Positions 24,792 through 37,749 of a DNA stretch of 64,000 nucleotides are shown here, piece after piece. This DNA comes from Balanoglossus misakiensis (taxonomy: Eukaryota > Hemichordata). Within the stretch, counting starts at the first letter, position 1. Each line of letters starts with the position of its first letter. Location of the stretch: the NCBI GenBank assembly GCA_040954595.2, contig CM082576.2:1116001-1180000 (forward strand), given 5' to 3'. The notes beneath the pieces are model-generated. The model saw only the letters and a list, made by a program, of their open reading frames with translations, did not search any database and had not been told where the DNA came from. The position numbers and the translations under genes are program-made.

Positions 24792-27700
24792 CTACACAGC
24801 ACTACAGGGGTCACCATTTTCATCTTCATATGTAAATGGTACTGGTGACTGTGCTGGATGCGTTGCCATGGTATCAGTGTCACCACTATTAGCATACCGA
24901 GCACCTGTGTTATTCATGACTGCTGAAGTTCCAAAATCCAAGACACGACTTGACTGTCCCCTGAAAAATAATTAGAACAGTGTTTACAGAACAAGAAGGT
25001 ACATTTAGTTGATTTGTATCAAAGATAATCCCAGAAATGTCACAGCAGACTTGAATGGTGCCATAGGAATCAGTTAAACCTGTTGACTACCGTTTTCTTT
25101 GTAATTAATCTTCTCCAATGCAGGGAACAAAAGTCTGAATTTGGCCACTGGCGGCGCTAGCACACTCTGGGGCAACATCATATGCCATTGTAATATTGTT
25201 CTACCCAAGCATGTGATATATGAAACAGGGGAATTCAGTGCAACAAGCATATTCAAAAAAAGAAAGAGAGAGAGAGAGAAAAACTACAAACATTTGTAGA
25301 TGTGTTTACAGCAGACTGGTGTAAGAAGAAATGTATAAAGCACTTTACCACCAAATCAATATTCAATCACTGACTATTAAAATACTACTGGCCAAATTGC
25401 AGTTCACCTAAGACAATTAACAGCAAACATGTTCAGCAATCTAACAATAGGCTACATCTATCAACCACCACACAGTTACAAAATAATGATATCGGTTCCT
25501 ATGTATCAACCATTATGGAGTTTAGCCAACATTCAATTCCATGCCATGAATAATAAGTCTAAAACAAACCCACAACCATCTAGATGTACTAGTACTGTGA
25601 TTAGTAAGTACTTACTCATCTTTATCATAGATGGAAACACTTAAATATGAAATAAAAATATTTATAAAGTGAGTGATGAACTGAAAAAAAAATATTTATT
25701 ACATATATACAGCATAGATTAATATTTTAATGACCTGGTTATAATACAGAGGTGAAATCAATGAATGACAAATATTATGAAAATAATCACGCACTTTTAT
25801 AAAGTGTATGTGCACACATACCCAGCCATACTGTCATCCATGCACATGAGAAATAACAACCTTACCTTTTCTTGAAAAATATTGTTCTGAGAGAATCACG
25901 TAGCGATGGTCTTTTGGCTGATTTCTCTCCCACTTCATAGCTTTTCTGTCTGGTTTTTGGAGGTTTGTTTTTAATCTTTCTCCTCTGCTGCTGTTGCTTG
26001 TCTTCTTCCCAAACACCCGTCACTATCTGTGGTCTGTTGAGTTCTCCTGATGGTGTGCGTGATCGTTGCTTGTCTGATTCATCATAAGTGAATGGTGTCC
26101 GTGGTCGGGGCTTGTCCATCTCGTCATAGTTGTACGGCGTCCGTGGTCTGCCCTTCTCTGTCTCATCATAGCTGTATGGAGAGTTGTATTCCATTGACAC
26201 AGGAGTTCTGCTTGTTGGTCTGGATGGGTATCTCTGATCCTGATTGCCTGTGACAGGCGATGGACTGTCTCGTATTGGTGAATAGTTTGGAGTTGCCTGC
26301 AGCTGTTCTTGCTGATACTGTTGCTGTTGTTGCTGCTGCTGCTGCAACAGATGCAGGCGATATTGTTCCTTCCTTGAAGGACCCTGCCCTGGCCTCGATG
26401 GAATGTAAACTGCCGTATCCTCATCCCTGTTACCATAGATACCAAAACTTGGTCTCTTGGGGAGACCCCTCTGCTTTTCCGACTTCTGCTTTGGTTTGGC
26501 AAACTCAGACTGATTGTACTGTATGTTCATTTGTGGGTCTGGCACTGTGTTATGAATGCCATTTATCTGGCCACTGTTCTCAGCCATCTGCTGATCTGGT
26601 GGTGTGAGATTAAGATAGCCAGCACTTGAATATTTGACATCATCAAAAATGTCAACAAAATTGGATCCTTTATGATTCTGACCATCATAATTAGGGTACT
26701 GCATTGTGTATGCATCCTTGCCTGGCAGTGACTGGTAGCTATACATACTAAGTGTCTGAGGTAGAGACATTTGTCCTGTCATTGCAGTTACATTCAGCTG
26801 TGTATCTGTCAGTGACCGACTGGGTCCACTGTACAGATTCACATTTGGGGTCAAGCGTCCAGATTCATCCTGGCCAACTGACAGCTCCTTGTGCCCCCGG
26901 GATCTTCCGTGTGATTTGTCCTTTCTCCGCCGTCGAATTTGTGTTTCAACGGGAGATGGATTGAGTTGGAATGATAGAGTCATTTTCTCATTCTCCTCTG
27001 AGCTGTATTTACCCTGCGAGTGTCTTTTCTCTTCACTTGAAGATTTCCTGTGGAATTTGTACTTGCGCAGTTTATCAAGGGACGACCTGTAAGAGTTCAA
27101 ACAGTGACAATCACTTGATGGGAGAAATGTTTCTCTGCACAGCATACACTATGATACGTATGTTGAAATCAAGCAGATTCAGCCAATACAGGAGACCAAT
27201 TCAAGCAAACAAAGTAGTTAGCATAGATCTATTTAATGGTTAATCTGTAGTTTTCACTTGTCCACATGAATTAGGTTTAATTTGTTAGTCCCTGTCCACC
27301 ACTGCATGCTTCCCATCACCACTGTCAATTCCACCTCCACCACCAACCATCATCATCATCACCGCCACCACCACCACCTTAAAACCACAAATCATCTCAA
27401 ACTACTCTACTGATTTACCTGTTGTTGTCAGGGAGAAGGCTGTCAATTTCAAGATCAAAGTCATCCACAGATGGCACCATAGAGTGAACACCACTATCTC
27501 TCTGTGAGGTCACTGACAAGGCTGTGCTATTCTGACTCAATTTATGCAAATCAACACTACCACTTGAGATGCTGGACAACTGAGAGATATCACTGTCTCT
27601 GGAATTCATGCCAGGGGGAAATGAAGACAAAATACAAAACAAAACAACATAGACATGTACATAAATGAATAATACACAATGGATGCAAATTAAATGAACA

Positions 27701-30700
27701 AATTAAATTTTATGAAGATGGAGAACTTTAGAGGCAAAATGGAATGAATAAGAGGTTTTCAACATAAGAACATTTCAATTTTATGATTTAACAACTTATA
27801 TTATAATATTGACAGATGAACATGGAAGGGACATTGTAGCATATTTTGACACTGACACTGCCATGACAATCACATTTGACTGTCATACACACACACATAC
27901 CTCTGTTTTGCTTGCGTTTGTCTTGAGCTGCTTAGAATTTTGAAAGCATCTTCAATGGCAGTGTTCATATTATTGATGAAGTCATTGAGTCCCTGTACAG
28001 CTGTCTGCATGTAATAGTAATCTGGATTCTCTTCCTCTGTGAACTTCAGCAATTGCTGTCAAATAAACAGATCAGTCATTTTTTGAGATCAACAACAATA
28101 AATACAAGACAGGGTTCCCATGATATTTGCATACAATGAATAAACTCATTGTCTCAAATCTGCCAACAATTGAAATCAAAATGGCTCTTGACTGAGATAT
28201 GTCTCTAGGGAAAAACTTTGAATTTGTGACTCTATTGTCAGAATAAACACATCTACTTGAAAATGTTTATTATTATGTGAAAACAGGAAAAAGACCACTT
28301 ACCTGAAGTAGCAGGACATATTTTGGTATCCTTTGTAAGGGTGCCAATAAAAATGTTGCTAAACCAATATTACTGCTGTTTAACTCAGCCAATTGTTTCT
28401 GAAATGGAAACATTCATTAAAAGTTAATCAGAACTTCTTCAGAAGTGACTCCGAAATTGTGGCTCAACCACCGGGATAGCATTCACCATCACAACGCACA
28501 TTTATTGTTCTTTAAAATCATAATGACATAAAACAGCACAAAATAACTTCATGCATTCCCAAGAGCTACTTGTAAGTTATAGAAATCATTCAGCAAACAC
28601 TCACCTTAAGGAACTTTCTGAATTTCTGTGATTGTTTACTCCATTGGTTTATCATGTCAATGGAATTTGGAAAATCAGTGACATAGTTACTGTAACACTG
28701 CAGTAAATCACTCTGTGAAAGGATGAATGAACAGATTTTGAATGAAGAAAAGAAATACTCATTGATGTGTTTTCGATTTTATGTTGTCAACTGTTGCCTG
28801 GATGATTGGAATCAAAATGCACCAAGACTACAATGTTTTGAAACTTTATAAAACTAATCAATTATACCTGCCATCACTTCAAACCATAAACTTGCAAACT
28901 AAACCAACTTTGGACCAACACAATTCTGTCTCTACACTTTCTTGTTGTAAGTAATTGCTAGTCTCAATAATTGTCATTGTCCATCTCTCTAGTAGCAGAA
29001 CACTTACACTACTGGAATCTGTAAGTCTGGCAAACACATCTCCCAGCATGCCTTCATACTTCCTGTTGTGAACTCTCTCTTCTATTTGTTTCAGTATCAA
29101 TTGATGTCTTTGGTAGAAAACACTCAGATAAGCTGGGAAAATGGCACTGCAAACAATAATAGCAAATATTGGCATTTCAGTACATGACAATTGAGTAGTG
29201 CAAGTAAACTGAAAATATTTATGTTTTCTGCCAATAAAATAAGCAACTTGACAAACACAAATTACAAATTCAGAAAGACAGAGACTTACTTGACATCTCT
29301 TGCTGGCAATATGGATGACTGTCTCAACGGAGTGGCAAAGTTTTTCTCCAGAATTGACAGACAGTTGACATACTTCTTCTCTGTCTCTAAGATTTCAAAC
29401 GCAATCTCTTGTCTCTTACTTCTGTCTATCATTTCCTTTGATGGTGTTGATAAGATTCTTTCATCATGACCTCCAAATGAACTGTTCCGGGAAGCTCCTG
29501 ATCCCTGATCCACAGAAAAAGGAAATGTTGGAGAAGGGATGGTGAATATAAGACCAGTCAAATGTATACTGATGTTTTTTACATTTCCTAACATAGATGT
29601 ACCTTTAAAAGAAGATTTAAAACTTATGAAACAATGGGTTTTACAAATTAAATGACACCACGTTGACCATTAAATTGCTCACTAACTTATATCTTTTCAT
29701 CTATGCTACGGATGCTAGGGATAGTTCCCGATAAAACCTGCATCAAAAATGTCTTGCAGAAGTTGTTTGTTTAATGGTCATAAGTATCCACTGAAGTTGT
29801 CTCTTTATTTTTACCTCATTTCTATTCAACTGAAAGTGACTTTGGATTGTTTGCTGGTTGGTAACAGCCTCAGGTGATGTTAGCTCCTCTTCATCTGATG
29901 TGATGTGTGATTTGACAAACTTGTTGTGAAGTGATCTACTGAGTGTAAGACTTAATGTTGCTGCTTGGGTGATGGAGGAATCAGATTCATAATTCTGATT
30001 GTCATCAGTTGTAGTGAAATCTGCAATTTAAGAAATTTATACAAGCTGCAAATGCCATTAAAAGAAATATGCTGAAACGCTGCTTCTTTCCCTATAAAAA
30101 TGAATTTATTACACTTTCATTAAAATATTTTCATAAGGGATACTATGTCTAATTGTCAAACTTTTAATTGTACCAGATTTCATCAATTCTTGATATTATG
30201 AATTTGTACTTTGTAAGGACCAGATGAGCGCCACCAAGTGTTGAATGTACAAACCAAAGACACTGATTGAGGTGTATACAATGCTTTACATATTCAAATA
30301 CTGGTTATTTGATATTCAGACCGTACATGTATCAGCTTTCAGTTTGAATAGGTGGACAATTGACCTCTGAATGTAATATTCCCCGACAAGTATTAAAATC
30401 GAGAATAGAAATATCAGACTAAATTGACGGGAAATTACACCAGGTTGCAAAATAAATTTACAGAAATCAATTACTGACTAACTGACCCGAATTCACTTGT
30501 AAGATATCAGTCAGTTATTATAACTTGGGACGACTGATAATCAATGATGACTCCAAGATATAATAAATATTACTCTGGGAAATCATTTTATATAGATAAT
30601 CACCAAAGCTCTAGTAGTGAGATTTTCACAGCATATGAACAATCTGAACTAGGATTATGATCATTAAATATTCATCAGTATAAAGTTGTATGATCATGAT

Positions 30701-33700
30701 GTGCTCAGTGAGATAAAGAACCTTACAGTACCTGTGTGTGTATTCTTGCTATAGGAGGGAGGAGACAGAGGCTGACTACAGTTACTCTCTCCATCTGCCC
30801 TGTCACCATGACGACTACCATGATTGGTGTTGATTTCATTCTTTTCCTCTAGTTCTTTGAGATCATCCATATTGCCATTGACCTGATCATCCTTGGTGAC
30901 CTCAGACGGAAAACTTTGTTTCTGATGGTTCTTTCTGTTGAAACAATTTTTAAAAACCAATTACATGGCTTTTAATTTATTATTTAAGGAATTTATTTTT
31001 CTTTCGAACTAAAAATTTTCAACTATTTCAAGATTTTACTGCTGTAACACAGCCTCTTCCTATTAATACAAAATTTCAAAAAGTTGCAGATTTCAATTTG
31101 ACATCTAAATTTCCCAAGACTCTGAAGACATTATTTATCTTTGAAAATTTAGCAAACAAAAAGTACTTTATTTCCATCTCCATATACTAGTCTCAATTTG
31201 TCTGAAATCCATAGTTGATAGTATATGATCATCATAAACTGGAACAGGTGGCCAATATCCTTGGCATGAATATTTCATTAGTATGCTGTTCTACATTGAT
31301 CATATGATGGAACGTGTGAAAATTTCAGGTCAACCGCAACTTCCATTACTATATTTATAACTCTTTACTGAGTACTGGCCATCACACATGGAAGATACAC
31401 TCTTGAACCTAATATATGACTTCTTACCGAAGTCTTTCTGAAATGGATCCCGACTTCTCCAGTTCTTCAACCAATAAATCTCTCTCATATTGCAAGTATT
31501 CAATCTGTTCTTTCAGAGTCTGTTGTGTTTCCGTGGTGACCTGAAGCTGACTTTGAACACTCCCAAAATCACTCTGCAAAATTCAAATATGAATTTAATA
31601 TGAAGCACTTTTCAAATGTATATCACCACCACTGATGTTTAAAATCAACTACATGTAGCACATTTACAGAACCTCAAAAATTCTAAGACTACAATGTGAC
31701 TGAAACCAATGTTAGACTTTCTACTTATTATTGGCATGAATTGAATACACAGTTGTAAGGACTTCCTGTTTTGCCTATCCCCTTTAGACCCTCTCATATA
31801 TGTTCCCTGTGGTTGGTCATCTTGTTTTCGTCAGAGCAGTTTTCTGCAACTGTTGCTGAGGGAAATATGCCTATGCTGACCAATGCTGGGGAAATTTTGT
31901 ACTGCGTTATTTCACTGAATCATGGGACACATTGTAAGCACAGGATCACAACAGTATATAAGAGAGTTTACATATGGAGAAGAAACTTAAAGCTCTACAA
32001 GCTTTTTATTATTTTTAATGAAGGCATGACTTGAAATAGAACTGCCATATGGGTATACGTCACCTTAGTAACAAGAATCATACGCATCACCTCTATTGTA
32101 GTCAATTTTTTCAGTCAAAAACACAAAATGACATTCAAATGAATCTCAATTATAATCAAGGTCACAGATTCCTTCTCAATACCTATTCATAAAACTTGTA
32201 CACTTCATCAGTTTTTTTTCACAAACAACTTCAATCCTTAAAACTGATCACTGTCATGTCTATGATAAGCAGGAAAAAATACAATCATTTGCTTCAAAAA
32301 TTAATAGCTGAAAAAAATGGCCTCAGTACAAAGATGGAGCTTTTAATAGCTAAATAATAATTTATTTTTAACTGACCTTGAGCTCAGCGACCATCTGTGC
32401 TATTTCACTGATCTCTTGACGACATTCAATTTTGTTGTCTTCTATCTTCTGATGCAAAGCCTGGTCATCTCTTTGGATGGAAGCCAGTTCTTGCAGAGCA
32501 CTGGCAAAGCCATCTTTCATTTCCTGGACAAGCAAATGTAACTGCAAGGGCAAAAGGGAAAAAGTATAGAAAATAATTGCAAAACAAATCAATCACCATT
32601 AGTTGCTTAGAGTCATCATTCTTTTTATTATCACATGATTGGATCACAATCAAAATGAATTAAACTTTGTATCAAGATTTCAACATAGCAATTTTACGGA
32701 ATCTTATATGATAACTTACATTAATGGGCAATTTTGTGAAATTTTTATCCACAGTTTCACACATTCCTATGCAGATACTGAACCACACTGATCTCTCCCA
32801 ATTGTCTCTCAACCATTCATTCACTCCAACAGTCTCTGCATCACTGGTTATAATTACGAAACACCAATCACAAAACCACTGCATTGACCCAAGGGAGACA
32901 AGTCACTCATACTAATTGATTCATACAGAGAGTACTTCTCATAAATTGATGTCAATTAGCATAAGTATACATTAATGTATGCCACTTTAATAAGAAAGCG
33001 TACAGTATAAGCATGGCAGAATATTGTATTTTAGCAGCAGCAGAGACCCATGTTTGGTTCATATGACTCTAAGCAAATTCAGAGTGAATATACACAGAGA
33101 TAACTGTTATGATCTGGTTAAGATGCGCATATGACAAAGATTTCTACATTAATTTGCTCATGTGATGACCTGACTGCCATTCATATTTAAACCAGTGTGT
33201 TTATGTTTTAAAAGATTAATTTACAAATCATTTCTATATCTGAAATTAATCAGGCATTGCTTCTAAAAAAATTCTGAATGAAATATTCACCATGGATGAT
33301 CATCAAATTTACAAAGAAAAGTTTCAGAAGAGGCCAGTGTACTGCATATTTGTTACCACACTTTTAGACATGTACTAAATATTTCAGTGCATTGTAACAC
33401 TGTCGGTATTTTAAAGACCTTGTTTAAATACAAGAACACGTAGCAGCCTATCACAGCATGATGTACATGGTACATTACCAGTTACATCTAGTACTTCAAC
33501 ACTGGTCTTAACTAATTAGAAAGAATCAATGGACTTTGAAACTCAATGAAAACTGTACAATGCCAACAAATCAATAAAATCAATCTAAGCTAACAATGGA
33601 CAAGTCACTTAAAATGGTCAGTGGGGCTGAAGTGTTTTAGAAATATTGTTAGAAACAACATTGCATTGAAAATACCATGGCAGCAATATAGCAGTACATA

Positions 33701-36129
33701 ATCATTAAAACTTATATTCCAAAATAAGTTCTATGATATAGATTATTATGGTAATCTTCATGCCACATACACTATTGGAATTTTAAAAGGATCTTGCCTT
33801 TTTCCCCATTGATCAAACCCATACAATGTATGTTCTTGATTTTCATTTTGTATCTACATATGTATATTAAAAATGGTCTATCCTTCAGAGTCAGTGGATA
33901 TGAAATGATAGACAAATAATATACAGTATCATCAGTCACACTTTTTGCACTGATGATCTCATGTGGTCCATCACTAAAATGAGGCATGTAACATCCATTT
34001 AATTGCACGATAGCCATTTTCATCCTCCTGACATCATCCACTAGGATATCCATTAACACTACATTTCCCTTAAAACTTGTCCACAGATTAAGCATTGCCA
34101 AATTGGGCATGTACATCATTCCACTTGTAGACAGCCAGCCCTGGCTGACACAGTCACATCCACATTTAATTTCCGGCATTCAAACAACATTAGTCCTGTG
34201 TAATAGACCTTCAAATGAAAGACTGACAAGAATATTAATGACTCAACCTAGTTGTAATTCCGTAGTGTACATTTTACGACCAATTGCATTTGGTTTGGCT
34301 ATCTTTCAATAGCACATCTGAAATGCAATTTGGTCAGTTTGTCCAATTCATGACAAATTTCACAAATACTGTAATTTGCACTGTCTCTTTCTGTAAAAAC
34401 ATTATAATCCTCATAAAACTGGAAATATTTATTGATATCTCATAACATAATCTTTGCTTGAGTGAAATAAAAACTTAAAATGTGAAGAACATAATTATAA
34501 ATCAAATCAAATTTTCCTACATTCACATTATATGTCTGCATTCTCCAAAGCTATTAATTTATTACATAATCTGAGTCAGGAACACACAAAATTAAATTAC
34601 TCTGCCTTTTTCCATTTAATATAACAATCAATACAACATATCAATTACCTGAAATGAAACACTTATAATTATAATAAAAAAAAACATTTCCACGTTTTTC
34701 AATACACCTCACATACCGTAGATGATTGTTATGCAATGATAAAAACAAGCCCCTTGAATGTTTGGTCTATGTGCACTGTCAAACACAGATATTGATTACA
34801 AATATTCAGATCAAAGCTATACACAGGTCAAAGTCAAGGTAGCTTGTGAGGTTTGTACAAGTATTGCATTCAAAATTCTGGAAATGTATCCTAATTTTCT
34901 TAGAGTTATAAATATCACAATTTAAATCCCCCAAAAATGATCTTTAAAAATTTAATTGGCACAGCAATTGTTAAAGAAACCTAATCTACACAAGTTTCAT
35001 AAAATTAAAAAAAAATATGACTGAGAAATTTGCAATTTAAAATATGTTGCAACCTCACAAGCTGCATTAATAAGTTTTAAGAGATTGCAATCAGCATTCT
35101 GTTGTTTGCTTGAAATGAATCCAACATCAGAACATTTCACCAACAATAAATCATGCCAAGCTTGACAAACCAAAGACTACTTGGGCAGGAAATTACCCGA
35201 GAATGATATTAAATACTCCCAGTTCCCACCTGTCCATCAAAACTCTCTACACATAAATTATATATTATATATGCCAAATATGCATACGATCTGTGGTTCA
35301 TTTTTTCTCTCTCAAAACATATCAATGATTTATTGCAAAACAGTCATTAGGTACATTGACGGAAGTGTTTTCAGTCTCCAAAATCCTTTTACTTCAATCC
35401 TGCTATTAATATCTTCTCATTGGAAATTAGTTTCCATATTTATGGTGTTAATGTTCAGCATGGTATAAGTTCCCCGTATAACCATGCAAAATTAAATCAT
35501 AAAGTGGAAGATTTTTAATTCTGAGTGAGAAGAGAATCAGATATTCAATGAAAAAATACCCACCCATCTTTGCCATAAACATAGCTGTCCATATGGCCAA
35601 TATTAATTTAAATTGCAAATATTTGTCTTATATAAATGTTGCCACAATAAATGGTGCCAAACACACCTACACACGCACACAGACACATAATTTAATGATC
35701 ATGACAAACAAACAAAATTATGTATTACATGTATCTCATTATTCACCTGGCTAATCTGCTCCACCAGCTGATCTTGACTGGCATCACCTGTCCCTATAAT
35801 GGCAAACAAAACAAAACAACATTACAAGATTGTTAATACCTTCAATGATCAAGGTTGAATTTATCTCAGTGTTTTCAATGCAATTTCCTTCTGAACTCAA
35901 GTTACTGAAGATGCCTTGATTAAAAATTTATGAAGACTCAGTTTATGAGGAAATGAAAATCTCTGAGTGATCACTGAGAACAACTGCAGAGTATAATATC
36001 TGTGAGGTACAATGTTTTAAGAGAAGAATATAGATGACATGAAACCTGGCTCTTAAGTGCAGAAAGTATTAGAGTATACAGATAAAAATGACAAATGTCT
36101 TATATACCTGTCTGTAAAAACACTGACAT
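24792..36129 (-). CDS. RhoGEF: coiled coil + DH domain, no PH domain seen (ARHGEF33-like candidate)
   Basis: Fourteen exons, read right to left: 36108-36129, 35747-35793, 32377-32541, 31428-31573, 30732-30934, 29815-30020, 29290-29504, 29008-29146, 28605-28712, 28304-28399 (one boundary uncertain by a base), 27901-28055, 27419-27598, 25866-27086, 24792-24960. They close in phase to 1,023 residues. The N-terminus (MSVFLQTGTGDASQ...) leads into a coiled coil (QLHLLVQEMKDG; EYLQYERDLLVEELE). The DH domain starts near RQEIAFEILETEKKYV and includes the CR3 signature LLAPLQRIPKYVLLLQ. DH domains catalyse GDP release from Rho GTPases (family knowledge). A Ser-rich linker and a disordered tail follow, with polyQ, three 14-residue repeats and a C-terminus CSAV (class I PDZ-ligand pattern). 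No PH domain is visible. Coiled coil plus DH without PH suggests ARHGEF33, but that assignment is inference. A retained last intron would end the protein at FKKR. Confidence 0.85.
26054..26179 (-). repeat. Three tandem 42-bp coding repeats in the RhoGEF tail
   Basis: Three consecutive 14-residue units fit P[YF]xYDExxKxRxRT: PYSYDETEKGRPRT, PYNYDEMDKPRPRT and PFTYDESDKQRSRT. Each joins the next to give a TP site, so they are likely proline-directed phosphorylation sites flanked by basic residues (inference). A polyQ run lies just upstream in the protein (about 26318-26346). Confidence 0.9.
27325..27379. repeat. CAC/CAT triplet microsatellite in RhoGEF intron
   Basis: Imperfect (CCA/CAT)n run between the exons at 27419-27598 and 25866-27086; a simple repeat. 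Confidence 0.8.
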
Positions 36130-37749
36130 CTTCACCGTGCATACATCTTGTCAGTTTCAAGATTCATCTTGGGTATCCCTGTATATATCATTTGTATGTC
36201 TGCTTTCATCTTGTTACTACTGAGTAGTTTTTTTCTGTTCACATCGTATCTGTGGAAAAAAATTACAATGATATCAATGCACCATCTTGTGCAATCCAAT
36301 TTCTAAAACTAATAAGACAAAATTTATTTAGTCATTTCCAATATCATGAATATGTCAATGTCAATGACAAAGACTCTAGAAGATCATGGTTTGAGACAAC
36401 ATTTTTACTCTTTTGTCAATAGCCTAAAATATCAATATTCATGCTGATTACCAGTTCACAGCTTAAATTGTCACATTACAGCGTTGTACTGGTAAATAGA
36501 TGGCAGGTCAAAAATGTTACATGAGGTATTTATGGTATGTTATTATCGGGAAGTAAATTCTTGGCAGTTTCAGTTTCAGTTTCAGAAATGAGATCATCTC
36601 ACAAATTTGGAAGGTAACAATGAATCACTTCAGTCATGCCACTTCAGGTAATAATAAATGCTCTGGCAAACCTGAAACCTTTTTAGTTTTGGCAGCAACA
36701 CAGTGGTGACAAAACCAATCACTGATACTTACTCTTGTAAAGGTGAGTTTATTTAAACGTTTTTTATTTCTCGGTAAAAGTAAAATACACATACCCTGTA
36801 CAAGTCAAGAAAAATATGTTACAGCTATATATGTCAAAATAACAGTTTGTAACTTATAAGCCATGTTTCACTTTGTAGCCACCTATATGTATAATAAATG
36901 TGCAACAAACAATTAGGGCTGCTGTAAGGATACAATTGGCCAGGGATAAGGTAATCTCTTTCATGCTTTCATGGGGCTGAAAATGACATGAATGTTAGCA
37001 GTACATGGCAAATTCCCTGCATACCGGTACATGTACCTGTTGAAAGGATGTTAAAAATGTTGAGCTATAATGGGCTGGTACAGAGATTTGCTGTATATAA
37101 GCCTAGTCCATAATTATTAAAAATGCAAACTGCCAGACATAGATGCATGTAAAAGAATGGTTTAATGCAATAACAAAAAACAAACAAGCCAAAACAATGC
37201 AAATGGCAAAGAAAAACTGGGGTACAAGGTCTCCATAGTGTCCATGAAGGAAAAGAATTCTGGTGGTCACGAGAATTTTTTTATTTACATGCATTTTCAT
37301 GTGCTTCAGCTTGGATGGTTTAAAACATAGCAGAAACTAAAACAAGAACAGTAAAGGATGGCATAGGCCTATATCCATGAACTATAGAAAACGACTCATA
37401 AATCTACAAAACACAACCAATGACTCCGATCACTCTAGAAAGTAAAGCAAAAGCATAGAATCACATGGTGATACTAAAAGATTCACTTCAAACTTATCCA
37501 GCCTGATACTGCCAATGCCATGACATCAAAACAGCAACATGCGGTAATTTCTGTTGTTTCTATCCCTGCATAATGTGTGCATTAGTATTAACACCTATTT
37601 TGAATCTTCCATTACATGTATTGTTATAATAGTATTATTATTCCTATGTGTCATGATATGAAAGATAAAAATTGATATGACAAACATACTAAATCCATCT
37701 TCCACTTAATATTCATTAGATCTCTTGGTTGTGAACGTTCTGAGGAAAC
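36130..37749. other. Divergent spacer between the RhoGEF and the LRAT-domain gene
   Basis: 1.6 kb with no supported coding exon. It presumably holds the 5' UTRs and promoters of both genes. The ATG at 36129-36127 for the RhoGEF has A at -3. A triplicated GTTTCA element lies at 36565-36585. Confidence 0.6.
36565..36585. promoter_or_regulatory. Triplicated IRF/ISRE-like hexamer
   Basis: The plus strand reads CA(GTTTCA)x3G; the minus strand reads GAAACTGAAACTGAAAC, which fits the IRF/ISRE core GAAANNGAAA twice. It lies about 440 bp upstream of the RhoGEF start codon and 1.2 kb upstream of the LRAT gene. It could equally be a chance short hexamer repeat; regulation is inference. Confidence 0.4.

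Noticed and set aside
32672-32884. 70-codon minus-strand frame with donor-like end (IN|gtaagt), possible extra RhoGEF exon
   Set aside because: Its acceptor phase does not match the preceding exon 35747-35793, while joining that exon directly to 32541 gives an uninterrupted coiled coil. It may still be an alternative first exon.
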